Positions 1-6,388 of a DNA stretch of 11,207 bases are shown in pieces; the first letter of the stretch is position 1, and each line of letters starts with the position of its first letter. The translations under genes and the position numbers were made by a program. Below the pieces are notes generated by a model. The model saw only the letters and a list, made by a program, of their open reading frames with translations, was not told the origin of the DNA and made no database searches. Origin of the DNA: Candidatus Hodarchaeota archaeon (GTDB lineage Archaea > Asgardarchaeota > Heimdallarchaeia > Hodarchaeales > YT1-039); contig JAEOTF010000012.1 in the NCBI GenBank assembly GCA_016840025.1, positions 1 through 11,207 on the forward strand, written 5' to 3'.

Positions 1-420
1 AGGTTGAATCGGAACAGATGCCGAAGTTTCTATTTCAGGGCTTGGACTTGCTACCTCTTCTTCCGTAACTAGTTGGACCGTACCCTCGGGTCTTACCGAA
101 TCACTTCCTCCGTATTTGTGACCTGCAATTAGAAGAGCTTCAGAAAGAATTTCATCCTCTGCTTTCTTTACAACTTCAAAACCAGCTCCTAGTCGTACAA
201 GTAGATCAGGAAATTCAAAACCTGATTTTACTATTGAATTTACTCTCCGATCTACTGTTCTTCGAGTGACAAGACCTGTATTTGGAGGATACGCAAGAAT
301 AATGGTTTGTGAGTTTTCATCTATTGTCAAAGTGATCTTATCATCATCTGCGGAAGGCGTTTCTTTGAAGGTACCATCAGCCCAAGTTAGGTGCTTTATA
401 TATTTAGGTTTTTGAGTCAT
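1..420 (-). CDS. Unrecognised protein, N-terminal 140 residues (runs off left edge)
   Basis: The reading frame opens with ATG at 420 and stays open to position 1, so the C-terminus is outside the window. A good ribosome binding site (AGGTGA) lies just upstream of the ATG. The first 60 residues look like a small beta-rich segment (for example ITLTIDENSQTIILAYPP). Residues of about 53-105 look alpha/beta, with RRTVDRRVNSIVKSGF and a helix EILSEALLIAGH. From about residue 120 the chain becomes rich in Ser, Pro and Glu (VASPSPEIETSASVPIQP), apparently the start of a disordered tail. No transmembrane segment or signal peptide is visible. I do not recognise the family. It starts 19 bp after the stop of the proline-rich gene upstream, so the two are probably co-transcribed. 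Confidence 0.8.
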   Translation of the reverse strand, partial: MTQKPKYIKHLTWADGTFKETPSADDDKITLTIDENSQTIILAYPPNTGLVTRRTVDRRVNSIVKSGFEFPDLLVRLGAGFEVVKKAEDEILSEALLIAGHKYGGSDSVRPEGTVQLVTEEEVASPSPEIETSASVPIQP

Positions 421-439
421 TTGATTCACCTTTTACAAA

Positions 440-1201
440 TCAATCTTCTTCGTCGCCTCGAAGCATTTTAAGTGCAGCTCTGAGAGAAGAACTTAATAAA
501 TCTTCATCTTCTTCCTTTTCTGCAGAAGGTGGAGAAGGAGTAGGAGGGGAAGGGGGCTCTTCATCTCTTAAAGCATTCAAAAGTTCAGGGGACAACTCCT
601 GTTCGGGCGTTGATTCAGGAGCGGGAGTAGATTGAGGAGGTGTTGGTGGAGTGGGGGAAGAAACCTCAAGAGAGGGGGCAGGGAAAGAAAAATCAGAAGA
701 AGGAACAGTGGGTTCAGGAACAGTGAACTCATGGGTAACATGTTCAGGGGGTAGGGTGGGTTCTGGAGTAGTAGGTTCTGGGGGAAAAGCGGACTCCGCA
801 ATAGTAGGCTCGGGTGTAACAGGTTCCGAAACAGCTGGTTCTGGGGGAAAAACAGACTCCGCAATAGTAGGCTCGGGTGTAACAGGTTCCGAAACAGCTG
901 GTTCTGGGGGAAAAACAGTGGTAGGCGCAGCAGGTTCAGGAACAGAAGGATCTAAGGAGAAAGTAGATTCTGAAACAGGTTTTTTGGCTCTAGGTTCACT
1001 TAAATAACTTACTCCCAGCTCATCAGCTAAATCTTCTTCCACGCCAATCTTCTGCTCTGCTTTCAGTTTCATCATTATTAAAAGGTCTTCAAGTGATTGT
1101 TTTTCATAAGGGTTTTTGCTTTTCCAAGCAACGAATCTATTAATGAGCTTAATAGTGTTTAAAACACCTGTCCAATACCGTATATCCCGTTTAGAACTCA
1201 T
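440..1201 (-). CDS. Protein with short helical head and long proline-rich repeat tail
   Basis: This protein has about 253 residues and I do not recognise it. The first 75 residues are an ordinary-looking helical head (RYWTGVLNTIKLINRFVAWK, then a helix around LEDLLIMMKLKAEQ). Residues of about 80-225 are low-complexity Pro/Glu/Thr/Ser sequence built on EP and PEP motifs, including a 21-residue unit repeated twice in tandem. The C-terminus returns to an acidic helix-prone segment (DLLSSSLRAALKMLRGDEED). I prefer the ATG at 1201, which has GGTG six bases upstream. In-frame GTG at 1210 and TTG at 1213 are possible alternatives served by AAGG further upstream. The helicase gene ends 71 bp upstream, and the partial gene at the left edge follows after 19 bp. 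The tail is probably disordered. A scaffold or adaptor role would be a guess. Confidence 0.8.
   Translation of the reverse strand: MSSKRDIRYWTGVLNTIKLINRFVAWKSKNPYEKQSLEDLLIMMKLKAEQKIGVEEDLADELGVSYLSEPRAKKPVSESTFSLDPSVPEPAAPTTVFPPEPAVSEPVTPEPTIAESVFPPEPAVSEPVTPEPTIAESAFPPEPTTPEPTLPPEHVTHEFTVPEPTVPSSDFSFPAPSLEVSSPTPPTPPQSTPAPESTPEQELSPELLNALRDEEPPSPPTPSPPSAEKEEDEDLLSSSLRAALKMLRGDEED
774..916 (-). repeat. 63-bp tandem repeat inside the proline-rich gene
   Basis: Two nearly identical 63-bp copies occupy 774-836 and 837-899, and the first 17 bases of a third follow at 900-916. The copies differ only at a few bases, for example aaaagcgg against aaaacag near their starts. The period is a multiple of three, so each copy adds 21 residues of the type PPEPAVSEPVTPEPTIAES plus two more. 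Near-identity at the nucleotide level suggests a recent duplication. Confidence 0.92.
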
Positions 1202-1262
1202 TCTGCGCACCAATATCCTTTTATATCTTCTTTTCCATAAAGTTTACCATATTCATGTTTTA

Positions 1263-1273
1263 GTATATTTTTT
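1263..1273 (-). promoter_or_regulatory. Possible TATA element for the proline-rich gene pair
   Basis: On the minus strand this reads AAAAAATATAC, about 60 nt upstream of the ATG at 1201. It would place a transcript start near 1240. It overlaps the stop codon of the helicase gene, so read-through from the helicase is an equally good explanation. No oligo-T terminator separates the two genes. Confidence 0.25.
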
Positions 1274-3270
1274 CAATCTTTTTCATGAAAAAAATTCATA
1301 ATAAGTTTCAAGACCTCATCCCATTGAATTTTACTTGGAAGGCTAACGAATCGCTCTTTAAGCCAGTTAGAAAGACCAACTCTGTTTTGAGTCCATTTAT
1401 AGCGGTAATCGAGGAGGACACCAACTGCGAAATCGTCTCGGTGACGCCAAACTCTACCTAATGTCTGATTTACCTCCCGAAGTGCGGAATCGACGTACCA
1501 TTGTTTACCAACCCCCTTCCCCATTTTATCCCAAAAGGTTCGCTGTGCTCTAACTTTAGGATCTTTAACGTCAGGATAAGGTATTCCTATCATTATTACT
1601 GCCCTTCCCATGTTATCTTTAAAATCTGCGCCTTCTGCAAGCTTTCCACGACACACTGCAAATAGAATAGCACTGTCACGCTGAGCAGCGTCCCGATATC
1701 TTTGAAGTGTCGAAGTAATCTCTCCTCGAGCTTCTACAAAGACTTTACTTTCTTTTTTAATCTCAGAAATTATATTAGCCTTTTCCCAATACTCTAGAAA
1801 TTTTTGCATAACTCCATAAGATGGAAAAAAAACCAAACATCCATTGGGAATAACCTTAGAAAGCCCTTTAACAGCTAAACCGAACTCTTCAAGGACATTA
1901 CGGTTATTGCGCGCTTCATACTTAGTCGTTAAACCGATTTTACGTGGGCCATGTGAAACACCGAGGATAAGGATATTTTTACGTGAGATGATACTTGAGT
2001 AAGCTTTTTGAAAAGCGTCCTCTACTTGTATCTCTAACCTTTTTCGCAATCCTTCCAAGGGCGCTAATGTCCCACTCATCATTACTATAGATTGTGGAGT
2101 ATTCGCACGTATTAGATTGAGTCCCAATGCAGGATTGAGACATAACCAACGAATTCGCTCTTTACCCTTTGAACCATCTATTATCGCTACAAAATCGGAA
2201 GGAGAACTACCAGTGATTGATTGAAAAAATGCATAGATCCTATAGCAAAAAAGCTGCTCTAAAGTAGTTGATTTGATTTTTGACGTCATTAAGTCTTTAT
2301 GAAAAGCTATAATATCTTCCAGAATACTAAGAATGGAATTTCTAAAATATTGATCAAGTCCTGTTTTAGAAAGAAAATCGAAGAACTGGTTTCTAGAAAG
2401 GATGAGTGGCTCATCTTTTAGAATAAATCGATCCATTGCCATTTTTATCTGGTTAATAACGCCTTCAATAACATAGGCAGAGCCATGATCGCTCAACTGG
2501 GTTTCAGTGATCGCTGCATTTATTATTCTCCGACTTAGAGTGCGTGAAAAGGCACGCGTGGAAAACGGTTCAAAATTATGCCCTTCATCGAATAGAACTA
2601 TCGAGTTAGCATATGAATCATCCAAAAATAGATATTCATAACTCCCAATTGAAACGTCCTGCTCTTCACTTAATAACTTTGAAAGATAATACGGACAAAT
2701 ATTATATCTTTCCCCAATTCGTATTAAATCGCCTATTCCTAAGCATCGGGGCATTCCAGGAGGGATTTTTCTAGGAATTTTTACTAACCTGCTCTTTAAA
2801 TGGCAAAACAATTGTCTTTTCTGTTTTTGTAAATTGTTGCTTATATTATGCCCTTGAGAGGGTAAAAAATCCGAAAGTGAGTTTTTTTCAGTCCATACGT
2901 TACTAAAACACGCCTCAATTGCTTCTGAAGAGTTCATATCACGTATTCTAGGAGACAAGCATAACCTATTACGAGACCCCCGAATAACAGCAGTAATTGC
3001 ACGTCCTCTTCGATTTTTTTGATGAATTTGATTAATTTTGTGAACTTCGTCGATTACCTGTTGCATTTGAGCATGAGTCCTCGTGAAATAAAATATTTTT
3101 TGATTTAATGGGAGCAGTGCAGCTAAAATAGCAGCAGTCTTACCAAAACCTGTTGGAGCCTCGAGGAAAAAAATTTTTTTCCCTTCTTTGTAGGCTTGCT
3201 GTACGTCAGTAATGAATTGAGCTTGTTCAGCATAAGGTGTGGCATATGGAAAGAAAGGAAGAGCAGCCAT
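1273..3270 (-). CDS. XPD/Rad3-family superfamily 2 DNA helicase with iron-sulfur domain
   Basis: This 665-residue protein has the full XPD/Rad3 motif set: Walker A APTGFGKT (38-45), motif Ia YFTRTHAQ (61-68), a DEGH box (228-231) in place of the usual DEAH, motif III MSGTLAP (398-404), motif V GKLAEGADF (542-550) and motif VI QTLGRVWRH (602-610). Between motifs Ia and II lie candidate 4Fe-4S ligands Cys104, Cys121, Cys156 or Cys176, and Cys192. The last is in CPYY, which is typical of XPD, FANCJ and RTEL1 relatives. Known family members are ATP-driven 5'-3' DNA helicases used in nucleotide excision repair or in unwinding recombination and replication intermediates. The exact role here cannot be read from the sequence. 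The length is slightly above that of many archaeal XPDs. The ATG at 3270 lacks a close ribosome binding site. Confidence 0.95.
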   Translation of the reverse strand: MAALPFFPYATPYAEQAQFITDVQQAYKEGKKIFFLEAPTGFGKTAAILAALLPLNQKIFYFTRTHAQMQQVIDEVHKINQIHQKNRRGRAITAVIRGSRNRLCLSPRIRDMNSSEAIEACFSNVWTEKNSLSDFLPSQGHNISNNLQKQKRQLFCHLKSRLVKIPRKIPPGMPRCLGIGDLIRIGERYNICPYYLSKLLSEEQDVSIGSYEYLFLDDSYANSIVLFDEGHNFEPFSTRAFSRTLSRRIINAAITETQLSDHGSAYVIEGVINQIKMAMDRFILKDEPLILSRNQFFDFLSKTGLDQYFRNSILSILEDIIAFHKDLMTSKIKSTTLEQLFCYRIYAFFQSITGSSPSDFVAIIDGSKGKERIRWLCLNPALGLNLIRANTPQSIVMMSGTLAPLEGLRKRLEIQVEDAFQKAYSSIISRKNILILGVSHGPRKIGLTTKYEARNNRNVLEEFGLAVKGLSKVIPNGCLVFFPSYGVMQKFLEYWEKANIISEIKKESKVFVEARGEITSTLQRYRDAAQRDSAILFAVCRGKLAEGADFKDNMGRAVIMIGIPYPDVKDPKVRAQRTFWDKMGKGVGKQWYVDSALREVNQTLGRVWRHRDDFAVGVLLDYRYKWTQNRVGLSNWLKERFVSLPSKIQWDEVLKLIMNFFHEKD

Positions 3271-3350
3271 GATAAGAATAAGTTGGAACCTAACTGTTTT
3301 TGAATTTAAAGGATTAAAAATTAGGCAAAAATCTTGACTTTATGAACATC

Positions 3351-3360
3351 TTTTATAAAA
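3351..3360 (-). promoter_or_regulatory. Candidate TATA box of the helicase gene
   Basis: The palindromic element TTTTATAAAA sits 81 nt upstream of the helicase ATG. A start about 25 nt downstream would leave a leader of roughly 55-60 nt. It matches the archaeal TATA consensus, but no B-recognition element stands out. Confidence 0.4.
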
Positions 3361-3570
3361 TAAGAAGAATCATGATCATTTAGCACGTTCTAGTTGAGAA
3401 CTGCCTTTGTTATTCTTAAGCTTAATACATTACTTGTTATTGTAATTTGGCACAAGCTAGGTGACAAAAGGATGTGGTGATCTATTGTTTAGAAAAAGTT
3501 TAAGGATATAATTCACATCTACTGGCTTCATCACTCCGAATTTGCCCCATTGGGTTCACTAATAGGGCAT

Positions 3571-3585
3571 AAAAAAGAAAAAGGG
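3571..3585 (-). terminator. Oligo-T terminator of the membrane-protein gene
   Basis: On the minus strand, 28-42 nt after the TAG stop at 3613, the sequence reads CCCTTTTTCTTTTTT. Pyrimidine tracts of this kind are the usual archaeal termination signal. It separates this gene from the helicase transcript. Confidence 0.5.
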
Positions 3586-3612
3586 AGGTAAAACGGTAGG
3601 GGAAAGATTTGA

Positions 3613-4191
3613 CTAGTCTATTCCCTCAGGGAGAATGGCATAAACGAATACCATTGTAATAATGATTGATCCAAAGAACAAAATAATCAGATCATCAAAG
3701 GGAGCTAGAAAAAGTGCCATTGCAGCCCAATAGAGAATCGCCAAGGCAGCATAAAGGATCTTTCCAGGCAGATCTTCGAGTGTCATCGCGGCTCTATTAG
3801 TAAACTGGTATATTTGCACACCTAGGATTTCAATACTAGCGAGTGTCAGACCTACACTAGCCATATTCGGGTCATCAACAAGTAATTCATCAATAATATA
3901 TACAATGGCAGGAAGGAGAGTACCAAGGAATAGACCATTAGAAATACTCCTAAATAGCGGACTACTCTCTTTGATTATTACGGGCCAAGTCAATGTTGCA
4001 ACAAAGAGAAAGGCTAATAGGGTGAGAGTAAAATCTGGATCTTTTCCCTCATCTATTAAAAAAAACTGATTGTACTGGATTAAAGCAAAACCCCACGCCA
4101 ATAATAGCAAGAAGTAGAGTGCAAATTGTGATGATCGTCGGAGCCGATATGGTTCATCTAAGCGATCTGAAATTTCCCATTCTGATGTCAT
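3613..4191 (-). CDS. Small integral membrane protein with about six transmembrane helices
   Basis: This 192-residue protein is strongly hydrophobic. Likely membrane helices are at about 23-43, 54-73, 83-103, 112-130, 145-163 and 167-187. The short N-terminus (MTSEWEISDRLDEPYRLRRS) is charged, with Arg residues just before the first helix, suggesting a cytoplasmic N-terminus. Both termini would then lie inside. The loops carry acidic clusters (DEGKDPD, DELLVDDPN). No cofactor or catalytic motif is visible and I do not recognise the family. The ATG at 4191 is preceded by GAGTGA, a weak ribosome binding site nine bases away. It is flanked by gaps of 342 and 500 bp and is probably transcribed alone. 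Confidence 0.82.
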   Translation of the reverse strand: MTSEWEISDRLDEPYRLRRSSQFALYFLLLLAWGFALIQYNQFFLIDEGKDPDFTLTLLAFLFVATLTWPVIIKESSPLFRSISNGLFLGTLLPAIVYIIDELLVDDPNMASVGLTLASIEILGVQIYQFTNRAAMTLEDLPGKILYAALAILYWAAMALFLAPFDDLIILFFGSIIITMVFVYAILPEGID

Positions 4192-4406
4192 TTATTTTCA
4201 CTCGCAATCATGTTTTGGAACTTTGTTTGAATGATAAAGTAAAAAATAAACCTTCTCCTACATTATTTCGCTGAAAGGAGTCTCAATATACTCAATAATA
4301 TTAGGTAATTAGAATTATTATTAATTGTTTTCATCACTGACCACGGGAGAAACTTGCTGAGATTAATTTTTCGCAGATTACTCGGCTAAAATATGTTTTA
4401 AAAGCT

Positions 4407-4414
4407 AAAAAAAA
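4407..4414 (-). terminator. Possible terminator for the GTPase transcript
   Basis: An A8 run on the plus strand gives T8 on the minus strand, about 280 nt after the GTPase stop. It is the longest T-tract between the two minus-strand genes. The distance makes the assignment weak. Confidence 0.25.
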
Positions 4415-4415
4415 G

Positions 4416-4429
4416 ATTTTACACTTGTT
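4416..4429 (+). repeat. 14-bp intergenic motif, copy 1
   Basis: ATTTTACACTTGTT occurs here and, in the same orientation, at 10356-10369 inside the other RNA-like intergenic structure. The flanks diverge quickly. Both copies are intergenic. The role is unknown, and a chance match in AT-rich DNA cannot be excluded. Confidence 0.5.
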
Positions 4430-4501
4430 AGTTAGTTTTAGTGGATGTTTCGGCTTAATGCATTGGATTATTCACTTTTGGACGAGTTAAACGCTAACAG
4501 T

Positions 4502-4510
4502 AAATATAAT
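4502..4510 (+). promoter_or_regulatory. TATA-like element ahead of the candidate RNA
   Basis: The sequence AAATATAAT lies 20-28 nt upstream of position 4530, where the left arm of the long inverted repeat begins. This is the normal archaeal TATA-to-start distance. It fits a plus-strand transcript starting at the helix. Confidence 0.4.
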
Positions 4511-4529
4511 CTCAATTTATTCTTTCAAC

Positions 4530-4637
4530 TTGGTCTTATTATGAGTCGAAACGGGCGGAATGAGAATTAGGACCGCTGAAACACTTAAAATGGGACGAAG
4601 AGAAAGTTTACGGATAATAAAAGACCAACTGTTTTTT
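4530..4637 (+). ncRNA. Candidate structured small RNA (long closing helix, then T6)
   Basis: TTGGTCTTATTAT at 4530-4542 is fully complementary to 4614-4628, apart from a two-base bulge (AA at 4621-4622), giving 13 base pairs. A further GCGG/CCGC pairing lies inside (4555-4558 with 4573-4576). The right arm is followed by CTG and six T residues (4632-4637), and a TATA-like element lies about 25 nt before the left arm. Together these outline a transcript of roughly 105 nt. It does not match tRNA, and I found no C/D-box or H/ACA pair, so the class is unknown. The alternative is a terminator-like or DNA-level inverted repeat. Confidence 0.4.
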
Positions 4638-4691
4638 AATTTGTGGGTTTATCGTTTCTAGGGTTTTGAGTAACTTACTTGTTAACAATGC

Positions 4692-5225
4692 TTATTCCTT
4701 ACTCAATTTGGATACAATATATTTGGCAAGTTCATTAAAAGCTTCAGATACATTTTCTCCAGTTTTAGCAGAAGTTTCAATATAATTCGAGACATTAGCA
4801 ACTTTTCTGACAGGGTCTATTTCATGTGTATCAACCATAATTTTATCCTCAAGATCGGCCTTATTTCCTATCAAAAGCGCAGAAATATCTGAGCTTGTCA
4901 TTTTATGGACATCAGGGATCCAGTTTTTTGTCAACTTATTAAGAGAGGCAGGGCGAGTCAAATCAAAGACAAGAAGAACACCATGCGCGCCTTTATAGAA
5001 AACATTTCTATAAATTTGAAAACGTTCCTGTCCTGCGATATCCCATAATGAAAGTGTTATCCTTCCAACATTGTCGAGCTCTATATGCTTCGTGTACGGT
5101 TCCATGCCAACCGTCATGAGGTAGTTCGTAGAGAAATGATCACTAATGAATCTATTCACAAGTGAAGTCTTGCCTACAGCTGCTTCTCCGACAAGTAAAA
5201 TTTTTAGAATGTATTTACTTTTCAT
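4692..5225 (-). CDS. Ras/Rab-like small GTPase
   Basis: Taken from the ATG at 5225 this is a 177-residue, single-domain GTPase. It shows G1 GEAAVGKTS (13-21), a switch I Thr38 in MTVG, G3 DIAGQE (62-67) with the catalytic Gln kept, G4 NKAD (121-124) and G5 TSAK (151-154). The WDIAGQERF core and YILKILLVG start are typical of Rab-type proteins. The protein ends in KLSKE, so there is no C-terminal cysteine for prenylation. Membrane contact, if any, must come from a partner. The frame also opens at GTG 5270, three bases after the preceding gene, which would add 15 basic and hydrophobic residues. I prefer the ATG because it gives the usual family N-terminus, though GGTGA lies rather far from it. 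It is probably co-transcribed with the coiled-coil gene. Multiple Ras-like GTPases are characteristic of Asgard archaea. Confidence 0.93.
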   Translation of the reverse strand: MKSKYILKILLVGEAAVGKTSLVNRFISDHFSTNYLMTVGMEPYTKHIELDNVGRITLSLWDIAGQERFQIYRNVFYKGAHGVLLVFDLTRPASLNKLTKNWIPDVHKMTSSDISALLIGNKADLEDKIMVDTHEIDPVRKVANVSNYIETSAKTGENVSEAFNELAKYIVSKLSKE

Positions 5226-5273
5226 AGTGGAGATTTTTATCACCTTGACTTTTAATCTTAACTTTTGCACTCT

Positions 5274-6278
5274 TTATGAGGTTTTAAGCTCAGAGATACG
5301 CTGACGCCAATTTTTTAGATCAGCAATTACTTTACTAATATTATTTAGGTCACCTGCACTTGCATACATGAGAAGTTCATAGATTATCGGATTTTGAAAG
5401 CGTTTAGATAATGTCTCTTGAAGTTCGAGTAAGATTTCCTGAGTTTTTTCAACCTCTCCACCTGCCTGGGCTACTCGAAGCATAGAATAATCAAAAAGGG
5501 CTGTTGGAGTCATTTTCTGAAGGTTTATATCATCAAGCTTAAACTGAAAATGAAGAATATAATCACCTGCACTTTGGACTAATCCCTCTGAGGTCAATTC
5601 CGCTACTAATTGTGCAATTGTTTCATGTGGTTCTTTTAATTGCTCCTGTACATATTTTAATTCAATTATCCCCTCTTTACGAACGATATCCAAGATATGA
5701 CACTCTGGAGCGGCCAAGAGAACTAGTTCGCGCATATCTGGAAAATTCTCTAAAACCCCAGCCATGAGCATCTCTTTTGAAGTTTGAACAAAGGCCTTAA
5801 CAGTGGTTGAAAAGTTCTTGATATCTATTTGTAGGCTTTTATTTTCTTCCATCAATTTAGAAATCTGGCTATTCTGAGAATCAACTTGTTTCTCTAGTTC
5901 TGTAACACGTTGATTCGTTTGAGTTAATTCACTCTGAGTATTGGTTAATTGCGTTTTTAATTCTTCGAAATTGATTTCAATTGTTCGTTTCTCATTCTGA
6001 AGTTTAGTAACCTGCGAGTTAAGAGTCTGAATATTGTTTAACAGTTCCTGCTTCTCATTTTCCAGATTTTGAATCGTGTTGGTTTGATTGCTAATGGTGT
6101 TTTTGGAGTCGGATAATTCTGCTTGTACTTGTGTTAAAACTTGTGTTAAATCTTCTTTTTCTGATTTAACTTGAACTAGTTCCTTTTTGGTAGATTGAAG
6201 TTCATTTTGAACTTGAGTTAACTCCTCTTTAATAGATTGAAGTTCATCCTCTTGTTCTTGTGAGTTTAGGTCGACCAT
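5274..6278 (-). CDS. Coiled-coil protein with C-terminal winged-helix-like domain
   Basis: This protein has 334 residues. Residues of about 5-165 form a long predicted coiled coil rich in Glu, Gln, Leu and Thr. A 14-residue unit is duplicated at its start (ELQSIKEELTQVQN at 12-25, ELQSTKKELVQVKS at 26-39). Residues of about 193-245 (HILDIVRKEGIIELKYVQEQ onward, ending in YILHFQFKL) have the helix-helix-helix-strand pattern of a winged helix. A helical C-terminal region (255-334) follows. A good ribosome binding site, GAGGA, lies seven bases before the ATG. No membrane segment or catalytic motif is seen. The GTPase gene follows directly (3 or 48 bp away depending on its start), so a partner or effector role is a reasonable inference. 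It could instead be a DNA-binding or cytoskeletal protein. Confidence 0.85.
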   Translation of the reverse strand: MVDLNSQEQEDELQSIKEELTQVQNELQSTKKELVQVKSEKEDLTQVLTQVQAELSDSKNTISNQTNTIQNLENEKQELLNNIQTLNSQVTKLQNEKRTIEINFEELKTQLTNTQSELTQTNQRVTELEKQVDSQNSQISKLMEENKSLQIDIKNFSTTVKAFVQTSKEMLMAGVLENFPDMRELVLLAAPECHILDIVRKEGIIELKYVQEQLKEPHETIAQLVAELTSEGLVQSAGDYILHFQFKLDDINLQKMTPTALFDYSMLRVAQAGGEVEKTQEILLELQETLSKRFQNPIIYELLMYASAGDLNNISKVIADLKNWRQRISELKTS

Positions 6279-6388
6279 GGAGCCATCCTCATTTTATCTG
6301 GTCATCTTTGGCAACAATTTCTTATTAAGAGAATTCTTATCTTTTCTTAAAAAAGATTCATCAATCATTTTACCTGGATCAGATTACA
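6279..6388. promoter_or_regulatory. Divergent promoter region
   Basis: This 110-bp gap separates the minus-strand coiled-coil/GTPase pair from the plus-strand AOR-like gene. For the minus strand, CTTAATAAG (6321-6329) is a TATA candidate giving a start near 6300. For the plus strand, TCTTAAAAAAG (6345-6355) would give a short leader before the ATG at 6389. An 8-bp palindrome AGAATTCT (6330-6337) lies between them and could be an operator, though this is only a suggestion. Confidence 0.45.

Larger units (their letters stand above)
3271..3612. other. Intergenic stretch between helicase and membrane-protein genes
   Basis: This is 342 bp with no convincing open reading frame. It holds the helicase TATA candidate, the oligo-T terminator of the membrane-protein gene near its right end, and a small 5-bp hairpin (GTTCT/AGAAC with a 5-nt loop, near 3386-3401). 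I see no tRNA or further repeat. Confidence 0.6.
4192..4691. other. 500-bp intergenic region
   Basis: No protein gene is apparent in any frame. The region holds a candidate plus-strand structured RNA at 4530-4637 with a TATA-like element ahead of it, a copy of a 14-bp motif that recurs at 10356-10369, and a minus-strand T8 tract (4407-4414) that could end the GTPase transcript. A weak TATA-like TTTATTTT on the minus strand near 4240 may serve the membrane-protein gene. No tRNA fold was found. Confidence 0.6.

Noticed and set aside
774..916. CRISPR array or mobile-element repeat at either repeat tract
   Set aside because: Both tracts are contiguous in-frame tandem repeats with no spacers, no inverted ends and no transposase. 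They lie within coding sequence.
651..1007. Open frame on the plus strand opposite the proline-rich gene, coding a Gly/Ser/Val-rich product
   Set aside because: It is the complement of the Pro-rich repeat. It is low-complexity, lacks a sensible N-terminus, and is explained by the minus-strand gene.
4331..4337. C-box-like GTGATGA on the minus strand (also at 3527-3533), suggesting C/D-box RNAs
   Set aside because: No D box (CTGA) occurs at a suitable distance downstream on the same strand at either place.
4530..4637. tRNA gene in the 500-bp gap
   Set aside because: No GTTCGAATC-type B box, no cloverleaf pairing, and the closing helix is too long for an acceptor stem.
5226..5270. N-terminal 15-residue extension of the GTPase from GTG 5270
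   Set aside because: The ATG at 5225 gives the normal family N-terminus and the extension has no strong ribosome binding site. It is not fully excluded, because GGTGA lies far from the ATG.
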